From: Roseivivax sp. THAF197b
GTDB taxonomy: Bacteria > Pseudomonadota > Alphaproteobacteria > Rhodobacterales > Rhodobacteraceae
NCBI RefSeq assembly: GCF_009363255.1
Contig: NZ_CP045318.1
Coordinates: 100,001-164,000 of the forward strand
Direction of reading: 5' to 3'
Length of the DNA: 64,000 nt
Shown here: piece by piece, positions 8,516 through 16,969 of the stretch
Layout: each line of letters begins with the position of its first letter
Position numbering within the stretch: the first letter of the stretch is position 1
Translations under genes and position numbers: made by a program
Notes under the pieces: model-generated
The model's input: the letters and a program-made list of their open reading frames with translations, nothing else
Told to the model about the DNA's origin: nothing
The model's database searches: none

Positions 8516-9210
8516 TCGCGCGGTCCATCACGCGGGCGCTTTCCCAGATGGGGGATCCGCGGTTTCGTTCCGTTCTCTTGAAGGGTGTGGGTCTGGCCGT
8601 AGCGCTTCTTGCGGTGTTCTATGCCGCCTTCGTGACGCTTGTGGGCTGGGTGACGCCTGAGGTCGTGACCATACCCTTCATCGGGGAGGTCCGCTGGATC
8701 GACGACTTGCTGAGCTGGGGCTCGATCCTTTTAATGTTCGTCCTGTCGGTCTTCCTGATGGTGCCTGTAGCCTCCGCCATGACCGGCATTTTCCTCGAAG
8801 ATGTCGCAGCCGCGGTGGAGGATCGCTATTACCCTGATCAAGCACCGCCGGGGCGCATTCCGTTCAACGAGACTGTGCGGGACACGCTATCCTTCCTGGG
8901 GCTGCTGATCGTCGCCAATCTATGCGCGTTGGTCCTGTACCTGCTTTTTGCGCCGCTTGCGCCCTTCATCTTCTGGGGGCTGAACGGCTTTCTGCTCGGG
9001 CGGGAATATTTCACCGTCGCCGCGATGCGTCGGGTCGGACGGCGCGGCGCGCAGGAGATGCGCAAGCGGCATTTCGTGACGATCTGGGTGGCGGGGGCGC
9101 TGATGGCGGTGCCGCTGACCATCCCGCTCGTCAATCTGCTGGTGCCGATTCTGGGCGCGGCCGTCTTCACCCATCTCTATCACGCGCTGGCTGCGTCGCG
9201 CGCGGCGTGA
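8512..9210 (+). CDS. EI24/CysZ-like inner-membrane protein
   Basis: A 232-residue polytopic membrane protein with hydrophobic segments near residues 22-45, 60-85, 125-150 and 190-220. The motif AMTGIFLEDVAAAVEDRYYP is typical of the EI24 domain (Pfam PF07264), which includes the sulfate permease CysZ. Alphaproteobacterial members are usually of unassigned function, so sulfate transport is only a possibility. ATGA overlap with the nitroreductase gene implies co-expression. Confidence 0.82.
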   Translation: MIARSITRALSQMGDPRFRSVLLKGVGLAVALLAVFYAAFVTLVGWVTPEVVTIPFIGEVRWIDDLLSWGSILLMFVLSVFLMVPVASAMTGIFLEDVAAAVEDRYYPDQAPPGRIPFNETVRDTLSFLGLLIVANLCALVLYLLFAPLAPFIFWGLNGFLLGREYFTVAAMRRVGRRGAQEMRKRHFVTIWVAGALMAVPLTIPLVNLLVPILGAAVFTHLYHALAASRAA

Positions 9211-9218
9211 CGCGGGCC

Positions 9219-9506
9219 TTACTCTGCGTCGACCGCCGCAGGCCCCATCCGGTCGAACATGTCGATGTCACGCACGGTGATCCAGCCTGAGGTGATGATC
9301 ACGTAGAGGATGCACCAGAAGACCGCTGCGACCCCCGTCGTGATCCAGGCCTTCTTCTTGAGATGGTGGTTCTCGGGGCTCGACGCGTGGGTGCCGTGGA
9401 CGACATCCCCCAGATCGCCCTGCGTCTCGAGCCGGATCGGGATCGCGATCAGGAAGATCATGAACCATAGGACCGCGTAGAGAACGAAGGCGGAAGTGAT
9501 CGTCAT
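9219..9506 (-). CDS. DUF1467 family membrane protein
   Basis: A 95-residue protein with two predicted transmembrane helices (about residues 3-22 and 54-76) around a polar loop rich in His (THASSPENHHLKKKA). DUF1467 is nearly confined to alphaproteobacteria and has no known function. AGGAGA precedes the start. It is 31 nt downstream of methylmalonyl-CoA epimerase on the same strand, so the two are probably co-transcribed, an arrangement I recall as common in this group. Confidence 0.88.
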   Translation of the reverse strand: MTITSAFVLYAVLWFMIFLIAIPIRLETQGDLGDVVHGTHASSPENHHLKKKAWITTGVAAVFWCILYVIITSGWITVRDIDMFDRMGPAAVDAE

Positions 9507-9537
9507 TGATATCTCCTGGCTGCGCGGATGCGCGCGT

Positions 9538-9942
9538 TCAGACTTGTTCTAGCTCGACCAGGCAGCCGTTGAAGTCCTTGGGGTGCAGAAACAGCACCGG
9601 CTTGCCATGCGCGCCGATCTTCGGCTCGCCCGAGCCCAGGACCCGCGCGCCCGTCTCCTGCAGATGGTCACGCGCGGCCAGAATGTCATCCACCTCGTAG
9701 CAGATGTGATGAATGCCGCCCGCCGGATTCTTCTCGAGAAATCCCTTGATCGGGCTGTCGTCGCCCAGCGGATACAGCAATTCGATCTTCGTGTTGGGCA
9801 ATTCGATGAAGATGACCGTGACCCCGTGATCGGGTTCGTCCTGAGGCGCGCCGACCTTGGCACCGAGCGCGCTGCGGTATTGTGCCGCGGCCGCCTCGAG
9901 GTCCGGCACGGCGATGGCGACATGGTTGAGACGTCCGATCAT
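9538..9942 (-). CDS. mce: methylmalonyl-CoA epimerase
   Basis: A 134-residue VOC-fold protein. It interconverts (2S)- and (2R)-methylmalonyl-CoA in propionyl-CoA catabolism. Family landmarks are LNHVAIAVPDLEAA (metal His near residue 6), IELLYPLGDDSPI, GGIHHICYEVDD and VELEQV (metal Glu near the C-terminus). The ATG at 9942 is preferred over the upstream one because AAGGAG lies just ahead and the domain starts there. Confidence 0.93.
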   Translation of the reverse strand: MIGRLNHVAIAVPDLEAAAAQYRSALGAKVGAPQDEPDHGVTVIFIELPNTKIELLYPLGDDSPIKGFLEKNPAGGIHHICYEVDDILAARDHLQETGARVLGSGEPKIGAHGKPVLFLHPKDFNGCLVELEQV

Positions 9943-10071
9943 GGCGGGCTCCTTTTCTGTTCTGCCTCGCATATGACGTATGGCGTTTCCTTACCGCAAG
10001 AGCGGCCATGCATTAACCGTGCATTAGCTGTTCGGGTGCACCGTGAAGCCAGAACAAAACTGGAGGGTGTG

Positions 10072-10788
10072 ATGAACGATTCGTTGAGTTTCAGTGGTCA
10101 GCTACAGCCTACCGCGGCGCGTCCGCTTCTGGGTCTGACGATCCTCATGGTCGAGGACAGTCGCTATGCCTGCGATGCGGCGCGGCTTTTATGCGTGCAT
10201 AGTGGCGCGCGGCTGCGGCGGGCCGATTGCCTGGCTTCGGCGCATCGCCACCTTGAGGTCTATCGCCCTTCGGTCATCATCATCGATATGGGGCTTCCCG
10301 ACGGCTCCGGCGCCGATCTGATCCGGCAGGTGTCGCAAGCGACGCCGCGCATCTCGGCCATTCTGGCGACCTCGGGCGATCCCTTTGCGGAGCATTGCGC
10401 CCTGGCTGCCGGTGCGGACGGATTTCTCGCCAAGCCCTTGGTCAGTGTCGCGGTCTTCCAGAACAAGATCCTGTCCCTTCTGCCCCAGGAACGGCGTCCG
10501 ATCGGCCCGCGCACCTTGTCCGACGAGTCGGTCGTCGCCGATCCCATCGCCTATCGCGACGACATGGCCCATGCGGCCGAGGTGCTGTCGCGGGAGGAGG
10601 ATCTGCCCGGCCTCGATTATGCCGCGCGTTTCCTATCGGGCGTGGCCCTCAGTGCAGGGGACCGGGCCCTCGCGGATGCCGCCGATGCCCTGTTCGAAGC
10701 GCGGATGTCCGCCTTGCCGATCGGCTCCGCGCTCGCGCGATTGTCGGGTCTTGTCCATGAACGGCTGGAGGATCGCATGGCGGTATGA
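10072..10788 (+). CDS. response regulator: receiver domain plus degenerate Hpt-like C-terminus
   Basis: The 238-residue protein has a receiver domain at about residues 22-145: VEDSR acidic cluster, phospho-acceptor Asp72 in IIIDMGLPDGSG, conserved Lys121 in AKPL. There is no DNA-binding output. The C-terminal 90 residues are helical, and residues 183-210 (YAARFLSGVALSAGDRALAD and on) follow the Hpt pattern HxLxGxxxxxGxxxL. Ala or Arg occupies the place of the phospho-His. It may be a phosphate sink or a protein-interaction regulator. GGAGG precedes the start. It is transcribed away from mce. Confidence 0.82.
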   Translation: MNDSLSFSGQLQPTAARPLLGLTILMVEDSRYACDAARLLCVHSGARLRRADCLASAHRHLEVYRPSVIIIDMGLPDGSGADLIRQVSQATPRISAILATSGDPFAEHCALAAGADGFLAKPLVSVAVFQNKILSLLPQERRPIGPRTLSDESVVADPIAYRDDMAHAAEVLSREEDLPGLDYAARFLSGVALSAGDRALADAADALFEARMSALPIGSALARLSGLVHERLEDRMAV

Positions 10789-10897
10789 CCGGGCCCGTCA
10801 TGGCCGCGTGGCGGATTTGCATGTTCTTCCTATGTTCGCGATTAGATCCACGCGAACCGGGGTGACAATCCCGCCGAAACCGACCATGATCTTGGCC

Positions 10898-11077
10898 ATG
10901 GCTTCTGAGGCAACACAAGATTTGGCGCGAATGCCCGCTTCCGATCGGGACGCGCTGGCTTTTGCGAAGGGACGCATGCGCGTGCGGCCCGACCTTGCCG
11001 CGCGGGAACGCCCATCTCGCCAAGCCGATCTTTGGTACGCATCGCATGAGGGACTGGAATGGACGGCTCGAACCTAG
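10898..11077 (+). CDS. possible small frame ahead of the restriction-modification pair
   Basis: A 59-codon frame (or 63 from 10886) that ends 19 nt inside the methyltransferase gene. It is rich in Arg and Ala, with no recognisable domain and no good ribosome-binding site. Small controller genes sometimes precede type II systems, but nothing here looks like a helix-turn-helix. It may be no gene at all. Confidence 0.2.
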   Translation: MASEATQDLARMPASDRDALAFAKGRMRVRPDLAARERPSRQADLWYASHEGLEWTART

Positions 11078-12039
11078 TCGAGCGTCGGTTCACGTCGCTT
11101 GAAGTCTGCGCGGGTGCCGGGGGGCAGGCCCTCGGGCTTGAACGAGCGCAATTCGAACATCTCGCCCTCTGCGAGATCGAGGCGCGTGCCCGCGAGACGC
11201 TGAAGCTGAACCGGCCGCACTGGAATGTCCTCGAAGGTGCGGATGCGGATATCAAGACGCTCGATGCACGCCCCTATCACGGGGTCGACCTTCTGGCAGG
11301 CGGTCTGCCCTGCCCGCCCTTTTCAGTCGCGGGAAAGAAGCTTGGCGAGAATGATGAGCGCAATCTCTTTCCCGATTTCCTGCGCATCACCGCCGAATGC
11401 GCCCCGCGCGCCATCCTGATCGAGAACGTGAAGGGCCTGATGGCGCCGGATTTCCAAAGCTTCCGGGAGAAGCTGAAGCGGGCGTTCCGAAAACTCGGCT
11501 ACAGAATCGATTTCAAACTGCTCAACGCCTCCGATTTCGGCGTACCGCAACTTCGCCCGCGCGTGGCCATCGTGGGCCTGAAGACGGAGCTGGGCGTGCC
11601 CTTCGTCTGGCCCGAGGATAAGATCGCGGCGCCCAGCGTAGGCGAGGCCCTGATCGCGCAGATGCGCGCGCATGGCTGGGAAGGGGCCGAGGCCTGGGCG
11701 AAGGGCGCGCAGACCATCGCGCCGACGCTTGTCGGGGGCTCCAAGAAACATGGCGGTCCGGATCTCGGTCCGACCCGCGCCCGTGCTGCCTGGGCGGCGC
11801 TGGGCGTCGATGGCAAGACCGTCGCCGAAGAGCCGCCCGCCCCCGGTTTCGAGGGCATGCCGCGACTGACGGTGCAGATGGCCGCCACGATCCAGGGCTT
11901 TCCGGAGAACTGGACATTCGCGGGCAAGAAAACGCCCGCATATCGACAGGTCGGCAATGCGTTCCCGCCGCCCGTGGCCGAAGCGCTCGGCACCTCCATC
12001 GCGCGGGCGCTGACGATGGCCGGCGCCTTGGCCAAATGA
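11059..12039 (+). CDS. type II DNA (cytosine-5) methyltransferase, NgoMIV-type partner
   Basis: A 326-residue C5-methyltransferase. Motif I is CAGAGG (residues 17-22), motif IV GLPCPPFS has catalytic Cys85, motif VI is ENV, motif VIII QLRPRV, and motif X is YRQVGNAFPPPVA. The target-recognition region holds APTLVGGSKKHGGPDLGPTR. It should methylate the site cut by the next gene and protect the host genome. GAGGGA at 11047-11052 supports the start. Its stop overlaps the endonuclease start by ATGA, so protection and cutting activity are made from one message. Site specificity GCCGGC is inferred from the partner. Confidence 0.93.
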   Translation: MDGSNLVERRFTSLEVCAGAGGQALGLERAQFEHLALCEIEARARETLKLNRPHWNVLEGADADIKTLDARPYHGVDLLAGGLPCPPFSVAGKKLGENDERNLFPDFLRITAECAPRAILIENVKGLMAPDFQSFREKLKRAFRKLGYRIDFKLLNASDFGVPQLRPRVAIVGLKTELGVPFVWPEDKIAAPSVGEALIAQMRAHGWEGAEAWAKGAQTIAPTLVGGSKKHGGPDLGPTRARAAWAALGVDGKTVAEEPPAPGFEGMPRLTVQMAATIQGFPENWTFAGKKTPAYRQVGNAFPPPVAEALGTSIARALTMAGALAK

Positions 12040-12881
12040 CGGTCCCGCGCCTTCGGGAATTGCGCGCGAAATTCCACGCGACACTCATGGAGACCACGCT
12101 GACCCGCAACGCGGGCGGGGTGCCCAGCAATGCCGACAGCAGCAGCATTGCCAGCAAGCGCGCCGCCAATGGCATTCTGGACCGTCTGGGGGCGTCGGCC
12201 ACCGCCTCCAAGCTGCCCGGTCAGACCATGGGTGCGAATTTCGAGACGGCCTGCGAAGCCTTCGTGCGCGTCAGCCTTGCTGAGCTCACGCATCTGCGAC
12301 CGGGACGGTTCGAGGTGCGCAAGGGCGGGGGCATCTCCGAATTTGACCAATACGAGCATCTGGACGAATTGCAGATCATCGCGTCCGAAAATCGCGAAAT
12401 CGCCACGGCGCTGGGCTCGGATTACCTGATCAAGCCGGACGTGGTGGTGTATCGCGCGCCGGAAAGCGACGCGGAGATCAATCGCCATGCGGTTCTGGTC
12501 GATGCGGATATCGCGCGGCTCAGCCCGTTGCGCGGCGATCTCTGGGCGAGGCCCAGCCTGCACGCATCGATCAGCTGCAAATGGACGCTGCGCAGCGACC
12601 GCGCGCAGAATGCGCGGTCCGAAGGGCTCAATCTCGTGCGCAATCGCAAGGGCCGCCTGCCGCATATCGCGGTCGTCACCGGAGAGCCGCTGCCGAGCCG
12701 CATCTCATCGCTGGCGCTGGGCACGGGCGATATCGATTGCGTCTATCACTTCGCCCTGCCGGAGCTGCGCGATGCGCTGATCGAGGGCGGGGATGCGGGG
12801 TATCTCGACCAGCTTGAGATGATGATCGAAGGGAAGCGCCTGCGCGATATCGCCGACCTTCCCCTCGATCTGGTCATATGA
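12036..12881 (+). CDS. NgoMIV-family type II restriction endonuclease
   Basis: The 281-residue product aligns by eye with NgoMIV over its length. Shared stretches include PGQTMGANFE, LGSDYLIKPD, HASISCKWTLRSDRAQNA and GTGDIDCVYHFAL. Catalytic positions agree: Glu70, Asp135, Ser180, Lys182 and Asp188 correspond to NgoMIV Glu70, Asp140, Ser185, Lys187 and Asp193. Arg186 and Arg189 match the base-contacting arginines. NgoMIV is a tetrameric enzyme cutting G/CCGGC, needing two sites; the same specificity is predicted. All key residues are intact, so it should be active. Confidence 0.93.
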   Translation: MTVPRLRELRAKFHATLMETTLTRNAGGVPSNADSSSIASKRAANGILDRLGASATASKLPGQTMGANFETACEAFVRVSLAELTHLRPGRFEVRKGGGISEFDQYEHLDELQIIASENREIATALGSDYLIKPDVVVYRAPESDAEINRHAVLVDADIARLSPLRGDLWARPSLHASISCKWTLRSDRAQNARSEGLNLVRNRKGRLPHIAVVTGEPLPSRISSLALGTGDIDCVYHFALPELRDALIEGGDAGYLDQLEMMIEGKRLRDIADLPLDLVI

Positions 12882-12884
12882 GGC

Positions 12885-14666
12885 CTATTCCTCGGGGATC
12901 ACCCGCAGGCGCAGTTCCATGAGCTGATCGCTCGTGGGCTCCGAGGGCGCGTCCATCATCAGGTCTTCCGCGCGCTGGTTCATCGGGAACATGATGACTT
13001 CGCGGATATTGCTCTCGTCCGCCAGCAGCATCACGATCCGGTCGATACCCGCGGCGCAGCCACCATGCGGCGGGGCGCCGTAGCGGAAGGCGTTGACCAT
13101 GCCGCCGAAGCGCTTGCGCACCTCGTCTTCGCCGTAGCCTGCCAGTTCGAACGCCTTGAACATGATCTCGGGCTTGTGGTTCCGGATCGCGCCCGAGACC
13201 AGCTCGTAGCCGTTGCAGGCCAGGTCGTACTGGTAGCCCAGAACGTCCAGCGGATCGCCTGACAGCGCGTCCATCCCGCCTTGCGGCATCGAGAAAGGGT
13301 TGTGCGAGAAGTCGATATCGCCGCTTTCCTCGTCGGCCTCGTACATCGGGAAATCGACGATCCAGGCAAAGGCGAAGCGGTCCTGATCGGTCAGGCCCAG
13401 CTCGTCACCGATGACTGTGCGCGCCTTGCCCGCGACCCGCTCGAACGACGACGGCTTGCCGCCGAGGAAGAAGGCCGCGTCACCGACACCGAGACCCAGC
13501 TGTTCGCGGATCGCTTCCGTGCGCTCGGGGCCGATATTCTTGGCGAGCGGTCCGGCCGCTTCCATGCCGTCGCCCTGATCGCGCCAGAAGATGTAGCCCA
13601 TCCCCGGCAGGCCCTCTTTCTGGGCGAAGGCGTTCATGCGGTCGCAGAACTTGCGGCTGCCGCCACCGGGCGCGGGGATCGCGCGGATCTCGGTGCCCTC
13701 CTGCTCCAGAAGCTTGGCGAAGATGGCAAAGCCCGAGCCGGCGAAATGTTCGGATACGACCTGCATCTTGATCGGGTTGCGCAGGTCGGGCTTGTCCGTG
13801 CCATACCAGAGGGCCGCATCCTTGTAGGAAATCTGCGGCCAGTCCTCGGGCGCATCGACCTTGCGGTCACCGCCGAACTCCTCGAATACGCCTGCGATGA
13901 CGGGGGAGACGGTGTCGAAGACATCCTGCTGCTCGACGAAGCTCATCTCCATGTCGAGCTGGTAGAAGTCGGTGGGCGAGCGGTCGGCGCGCGGATCCTC
14001 GTCGCGGAAACAGGGCGCAATCTGGAAATACTTGTCGAAGCCCGACACCATGATCAGCTGCTTGAACTGCTGCGGGGCCTGCGGCAGGGCGTAGAACTTG
14101 CCCGGATGCAGACGCGAGGGCACGAGGAAGTCGCGCGCGCCTTCAGGCGACGAGGCCGTGATGATCGGCGTCTGGAATTCGCGGAAGTTCCGCTCCCACA
14201 TGCGCTTGCGGATGGAGGCGACCACGTCCGAGCGCAGGGTCATGTTCTTCTGCATGACCTCGCGGCGCAGATCGAGGTAGCGATAGCGCAGGCGCGTTTC
14301 CTCGGGGTATTCCTGATCGCCGAAGACGATGAGCGGCAACTCATCGGAGGCACCCAGCACCTCGACGTCGCGGATATAGACCTCGATCTCGCCGGTGGGC
14401 AGCTTGGGGTTCACGAGGCTTTCGTCGCGCGCCTTCACCACGCCATCGATGCGCACGCACCATTCCGAGCGCAGCTTCTCGACCTCAGCGAAGACCGGGC
14501 TGTCGGGATCGCACAGCACCTGCGTCATGCCGTAATGGTCGCGCAGATCGACGAAGAGAACGCCGCCATGGTCGCGGATGCGGTGCACCCAGCCGGCAAG
14601 GCGGACATCCTGGCCCACATGGTCCTTGCGAAGATCGGCGCAGGTCTGGCTGCGATAGGCGTGCAT
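12885..14666 (-). CDS. aspS: aspartyl-tRNA synthetase
   Basis: 593 residues, the usual bacterial size. It begins [14 protein letters not shown] with an OB-fold anticodon domain ([19 protein letters not shown]), then the class II catalytic core ([31 protein letters not shown] as motif 2), a GAD insertion domain and motif 3 (GIDRIVMLL). The reading frame extends upstream, but the family start is the ATG at 14666. Many alphaproteobacteria use a non-discriminating enzyme that also charges tRNA-Asn; this cannot be decided here. It converges with the restriction endonuclease gene, 3 nt apart. Confidence 0.97.
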   Translation of the reverse strand: MHAYRSQTCADLRKDHVGQDVRLAGWVHRIRDHGGVLFVDLRDHYGMTQVLCDPDSPVFAEVEKLRSEWCVRIDGVVKARDESLVNPKLPTGEIEVYIRDVEVLGASDELPLIVFGDQEYPEETRLRYRYLDLRREVMQKNMTLRSDVVASIRKRMWERNFREFQTPIITASSPEGARDFLVPSRLHPGKFYALPQAPQQFKQLIMVSGFDKYFQIAPCFRDEDPRADRSPTDFYQLDMEMSFVEQQDVFDTVSPVIAGVFEEFGGDRKVDAPEDWPQISYKDAALWYGTDKPDLRNPIKMQVVSEHFAGSGFAIFAKLLEQEGTEIRAIPAPGGGSRKFCDRMNAFAQKEGLPGMGYIFWRDQGDGMEAAGPLAKNIGPERTEAIREQLGLGVGDAAFFLGGKPSSFERVAGKARTVIGDELGLTDQDRFAFAWIVDFPMYEADEESGDIDFSHNPFSMPQGGMDALSGDPLDVLGYQYDLACNGYELVSGAIRNHKPEIMFKAFELAGYGEDEVRKRFGGMVNAFRYGAPPHGGCAAGIDRIVMLLADESNIREVIMFPMNQRAEDLMMDAPSEPTSDQLMELRLRVIPEE

Positions 14667-14835
14667 TGGGTCTGCCCCCGTAAAAATTGCCGGAAAGTTA
14701 GGCGCCGATACACCGCCCCCGGCCCCGGAAGTCAAGCAAAAGGCCCGCCGATTTGGTGGGATACGCGACTTGTCGTATTCTGGGCCGCGGAATCGGCGGA
14801 CCGTTTTGACAGGCCTTTGCAGAAGGAGGCGTTTC

Positions 14836-16068
14836 ATGTGGGACCGGATGTTGGATTCGATCTTGGCGCGCCTGGTCACGCTTGGCGACCTTCGCGTGAC
14901 CTGGCCCGATGGCCGCGAGACGCGCTATGGCGCCGATGCGCCGCCGCGTGCTCATATTATCCTGAAAGAGCCGTCCATCGTGCGGCAGCTCTGCCTGCGC
15001 CCGGTTCTCGCGCTGGGCGAGGGCTACATGGATGGGCGGATCGAGATATCGGACGACGACCTGCATCCGCTTCTGGCCTTGCTGCAGCGCGCCCGTCAAC
15101 GCGGCGGGCGGATGCCGCGATGGCTTGAGATCGCGAATGACGTGAAGCTCGCGATGAGCGTCTTCCTGCAGCGCAACTCGCCGATCTCGGCGCGTCGCAA
15201 CGTGGCGCATCACTACGATATATCGGACGATCTCTACCGGCTCTTTCTGGACGCGGACATGCAGTATTCCTGCGCCTATTTCACCGATCCGGGCATGAGC
15301 CTCGAAGACGCGCAAGCCGCGAAGAAGGCGCATATCGCCGCCAAGCTCCGGCTGGAGCCAGGCATGCGGGTGCTCGATATCGGCTGCGGGTGGGGTGGAA
15401 TGGCGCTGACGCTGGCGCGGGATCACGGCGTGGAGGTGACCGGGGTGACCCTGTCCAGAAACCAGCATGCCACGGCGCAGGCGCGGGCCGAGGTGGCGGG
15501 ATTGTCAGGCAGGATCGACATCCGGCTTCAGGATTACCGCCATGTACGCGACAGCTTCGACCGGATCGTCAGCGTCGGCATGCTGGAGCATGTGGGCCGC
15601 CCGCAATTCCGCACGTATTTCGGCAAAGTGGCCGAACTGCTTCAACCGGGCGGCATCGCATTGGTCCACACGATCGGGTTGAGCCGCCGTCCGACGCCCA
15701 CCTCGCCCTGGATCGACAAGTACATCTTTCCCGGCGGTTACGTGCCCACGATGTCCGACCTTGCGCCCGAAATCGAGCGCGCGAATTTGTGGATGGCGGA
15801 TATCGAGGTGCTGCGCGGGCATTATGCGCGCACCCTGCATCACTGGCGCGACCGGTTCGAGGCCGCGCTCGATCAGGTGCGCGAGATGTATGACGAGCGC
15901 TTCGTGCGCATGTGGCGCTTTTACCTCGTGGCCTGCGAGACGGCCTTCGAGGAGCAGCACCAGGGTGTGTTTCAGTTCCAGCTCTCACATGCGCAGCAGG
16001 CCGTGCCGGTCACGCGCGATTACCTTTACGCCGGCGCAGCGGGGCAGCTGTCACAGGCGGCGGAATAA
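14836..16068 (+). CDS. cyclopropane-fatty-acyl-phospholipid synthase family methyltransferase
   Basis: A 410-residue SAM-dependent enzyme. The N-terminal lipid-binding half is followed by the Rossmann fold with [12 protein letters not shown] (about residues 179-190). [25 protein letters not shown] and YSCAYF are signature blocks of the CFA synthase family, and GMLEHVG and YIFPGGYVP follow. It likely adds a methylene bridge to unsaturated phospholipid acyl chains. A perfect AAGGAGG (14823-14829) fixes the start. It is divergent from aspS and convergent with the bchJ-like gene. Confidence 0.92.
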   Translation: MWDRMLDSILARLVTLGDLRVTWPDGRETRYGADAPPRAHIILKEPSIVRQLCLRPVLALGEGYMDGRIEISDDDLHPLLALLQRARQRGGRMPRWLEIANDVKLAMSVFLQRNSPISARRNVAHHYDISDDLYRLFLDADMQYSCAYFTDPGMSLEDAQAAKKAHIAAKLRLEPGMRVLDIGCGWGGMALTLARDHGVEVTGVTLSRNQHATAQARAEVAGLSGRIDIRLQDYRHVRDSFDRIVSVGMLEHVGRPQFRTYFGKVAELLQPGGIALVHTIGLSRRPTPTSPWIDKYIFPGGYVPTMSDLAPEIERANLWMADIEVLRGHYARTLHHWRDRFEAALDQVREMYDERFVRMWRFYLVACETAFEEQHQGVFQFQLSHAQQAVPVTRDYLYAGAAGQLSQAAE

Positions 16069-16073
16069 ATCTC

Positions 16074-16679
16074 TCACAAGCTTATGTCGAAGGCGCAGTG
16101 ATCGCTGCCCGTGGCCGAGCAGCACACCTCCTTGCAGGTGAAATCCCGGTGCGACAAGCGCTGGAACATGTGCTCGAACATGGCCGCGTAATATTGGCAG
16201 CAGGGGCCGTCCGCGTTGATGTTCAGTGCAAGCGGGTTGTGAAACAGCGCCAGCCGCGAGGTCGACTGAATGGCGAACATGCCCGATCCGGCGAAGGTCC
16301 ACGCATTGTGCCTTGCCGATTTGCCCACCAGCCAGGCCGAGATCGACCAAGGCATGTTCTGCAACATCAGCCGGGCTTTGGGCGGGATGTAATGCGCCAC
16401 GAAGACCTCTGCCGCGACGCGGCCCGCCATGTCCATCATGCGGGGGGCCTGTTCGGGCCATTTCTCCCAGACAAGCTGATGCAGATGTGCGACCTTGCCC
16501 TCGGGCACGAATTCCGCTTCACCGGGCAGATCGGTAATGCCGGAGGCATGAAAAACGAGGTCGCGGTCCACGCCCCCGATTTCCTTTTCGATGACGGCGT
16601 GAAGCGGCACGACCATGTTCGCCCCCATCAGGCCCGCTTGTCTTTGCGGGGGGTGGCTGTTGTCGAAAGCTGCGGCCAT
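16074..16679 (-). CDS. bchJ: V4R-domain protein, BchJ-type
   Basis: The 201-residue product ends in a V4R domain with the cysteine pattern CKEVCCSATGSDHC near its C-terminus. It matches the BchJ family, linked to bacteriochlorophyll biosynthesis. BchJ was first named as a divinyl (4-vinyl) reductase and later treated as an accessory protein because other enzymes do the reduction. AGGAG precedes the ATG. The promoter region has two CrtJ/PpsR-type boxes, which supports a photosynthesis role. No other photosynthesis gene is in the window. Another V4R protein is the alternative. Confidence 0.7.
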   Translation of the reverse strand: MAAAFDNSHPPQRQAGLMGANMVVPLHAVIEKEIGGVDRDLVFHASGITDLPGEAEFVPEGKVAHLHQLVWEKWPEQAPRMMDMAGRVAAEVFVAHYIPPKARLMLQNMPWSISAWLVGKSARHNAWTFAGSGMFAIQSTSRLALFHNPLALNINADGPCCQYYAAMFEHMFQRLSHRDFTCKEVCCSATGSDHCAFDISL

Positions 16680-16753
16680 TCATCGGCTCCTGCCGGATAT
16701 GTCGGGTCTGTCTCTTGCTGCGGATACCCAAGGTTGGCGTGGCGTGTTAGCCT

Positions 16754-16771
16754 TGTATAGCAGATTAGACA
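16754..16771 (-). promoter_or_regulatory. CrtJ/PpsR-type operator, distal box
   Basis: TGT at 16754-16756 and ACA at 16769-16771 with exactly 12 bp between, the TGT-N12-ACA consensus of the aerobic photosynthesis repressor CrtJ/PpsR. It lies 75-92 bp upstream of the bchJ-like start and 8 bp from a second box. Confidence 0.65.
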
Positions 16772-16779
16772 CATTTGCG

Positions 16780-16797
16780 TGTCAGATTATTGTGACA
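16780..16797 (-). promoter_or_regulatory. CrtJ/PpsR-type operator, second box
   Basis: TGT at 16780-16782 and ACA at 16795-16797, again with 12 bp between. The two boxes are 8 bp apart, the spacing known for cooperative tetramer binding at promoters such as bchC. An inner inverted repeat GACAC/GTGTC (16768-16783) bridges the boxes. carB starts 172 bp away on the other side, so regulation of bchJ is more likely. Confidence 0.65.
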
Positions 16798-16969
16798 ATT
16801 TAGGTCAACGTAGCTGCGACTCCCGTCCGCGGATCGTCCGCACTTGTGGCAACGCGCTTTGCGGGGGGGCTTTCGGCCTTGAACCGGGCCCGCGCATGTC
16901 TATAACGCACGACAATTTGCGACCCGCCCTTTTCAGGGGGTCGGCCACCCTTCGTCTGACGAGGATCCC

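Noticed and set aside
13281..15128. 615-codon open frame antisense to aspS
   Set aside because: It lies opposite a well-conserved gene, has no family features, and arises from high-GC codon bias in the opposite frame.
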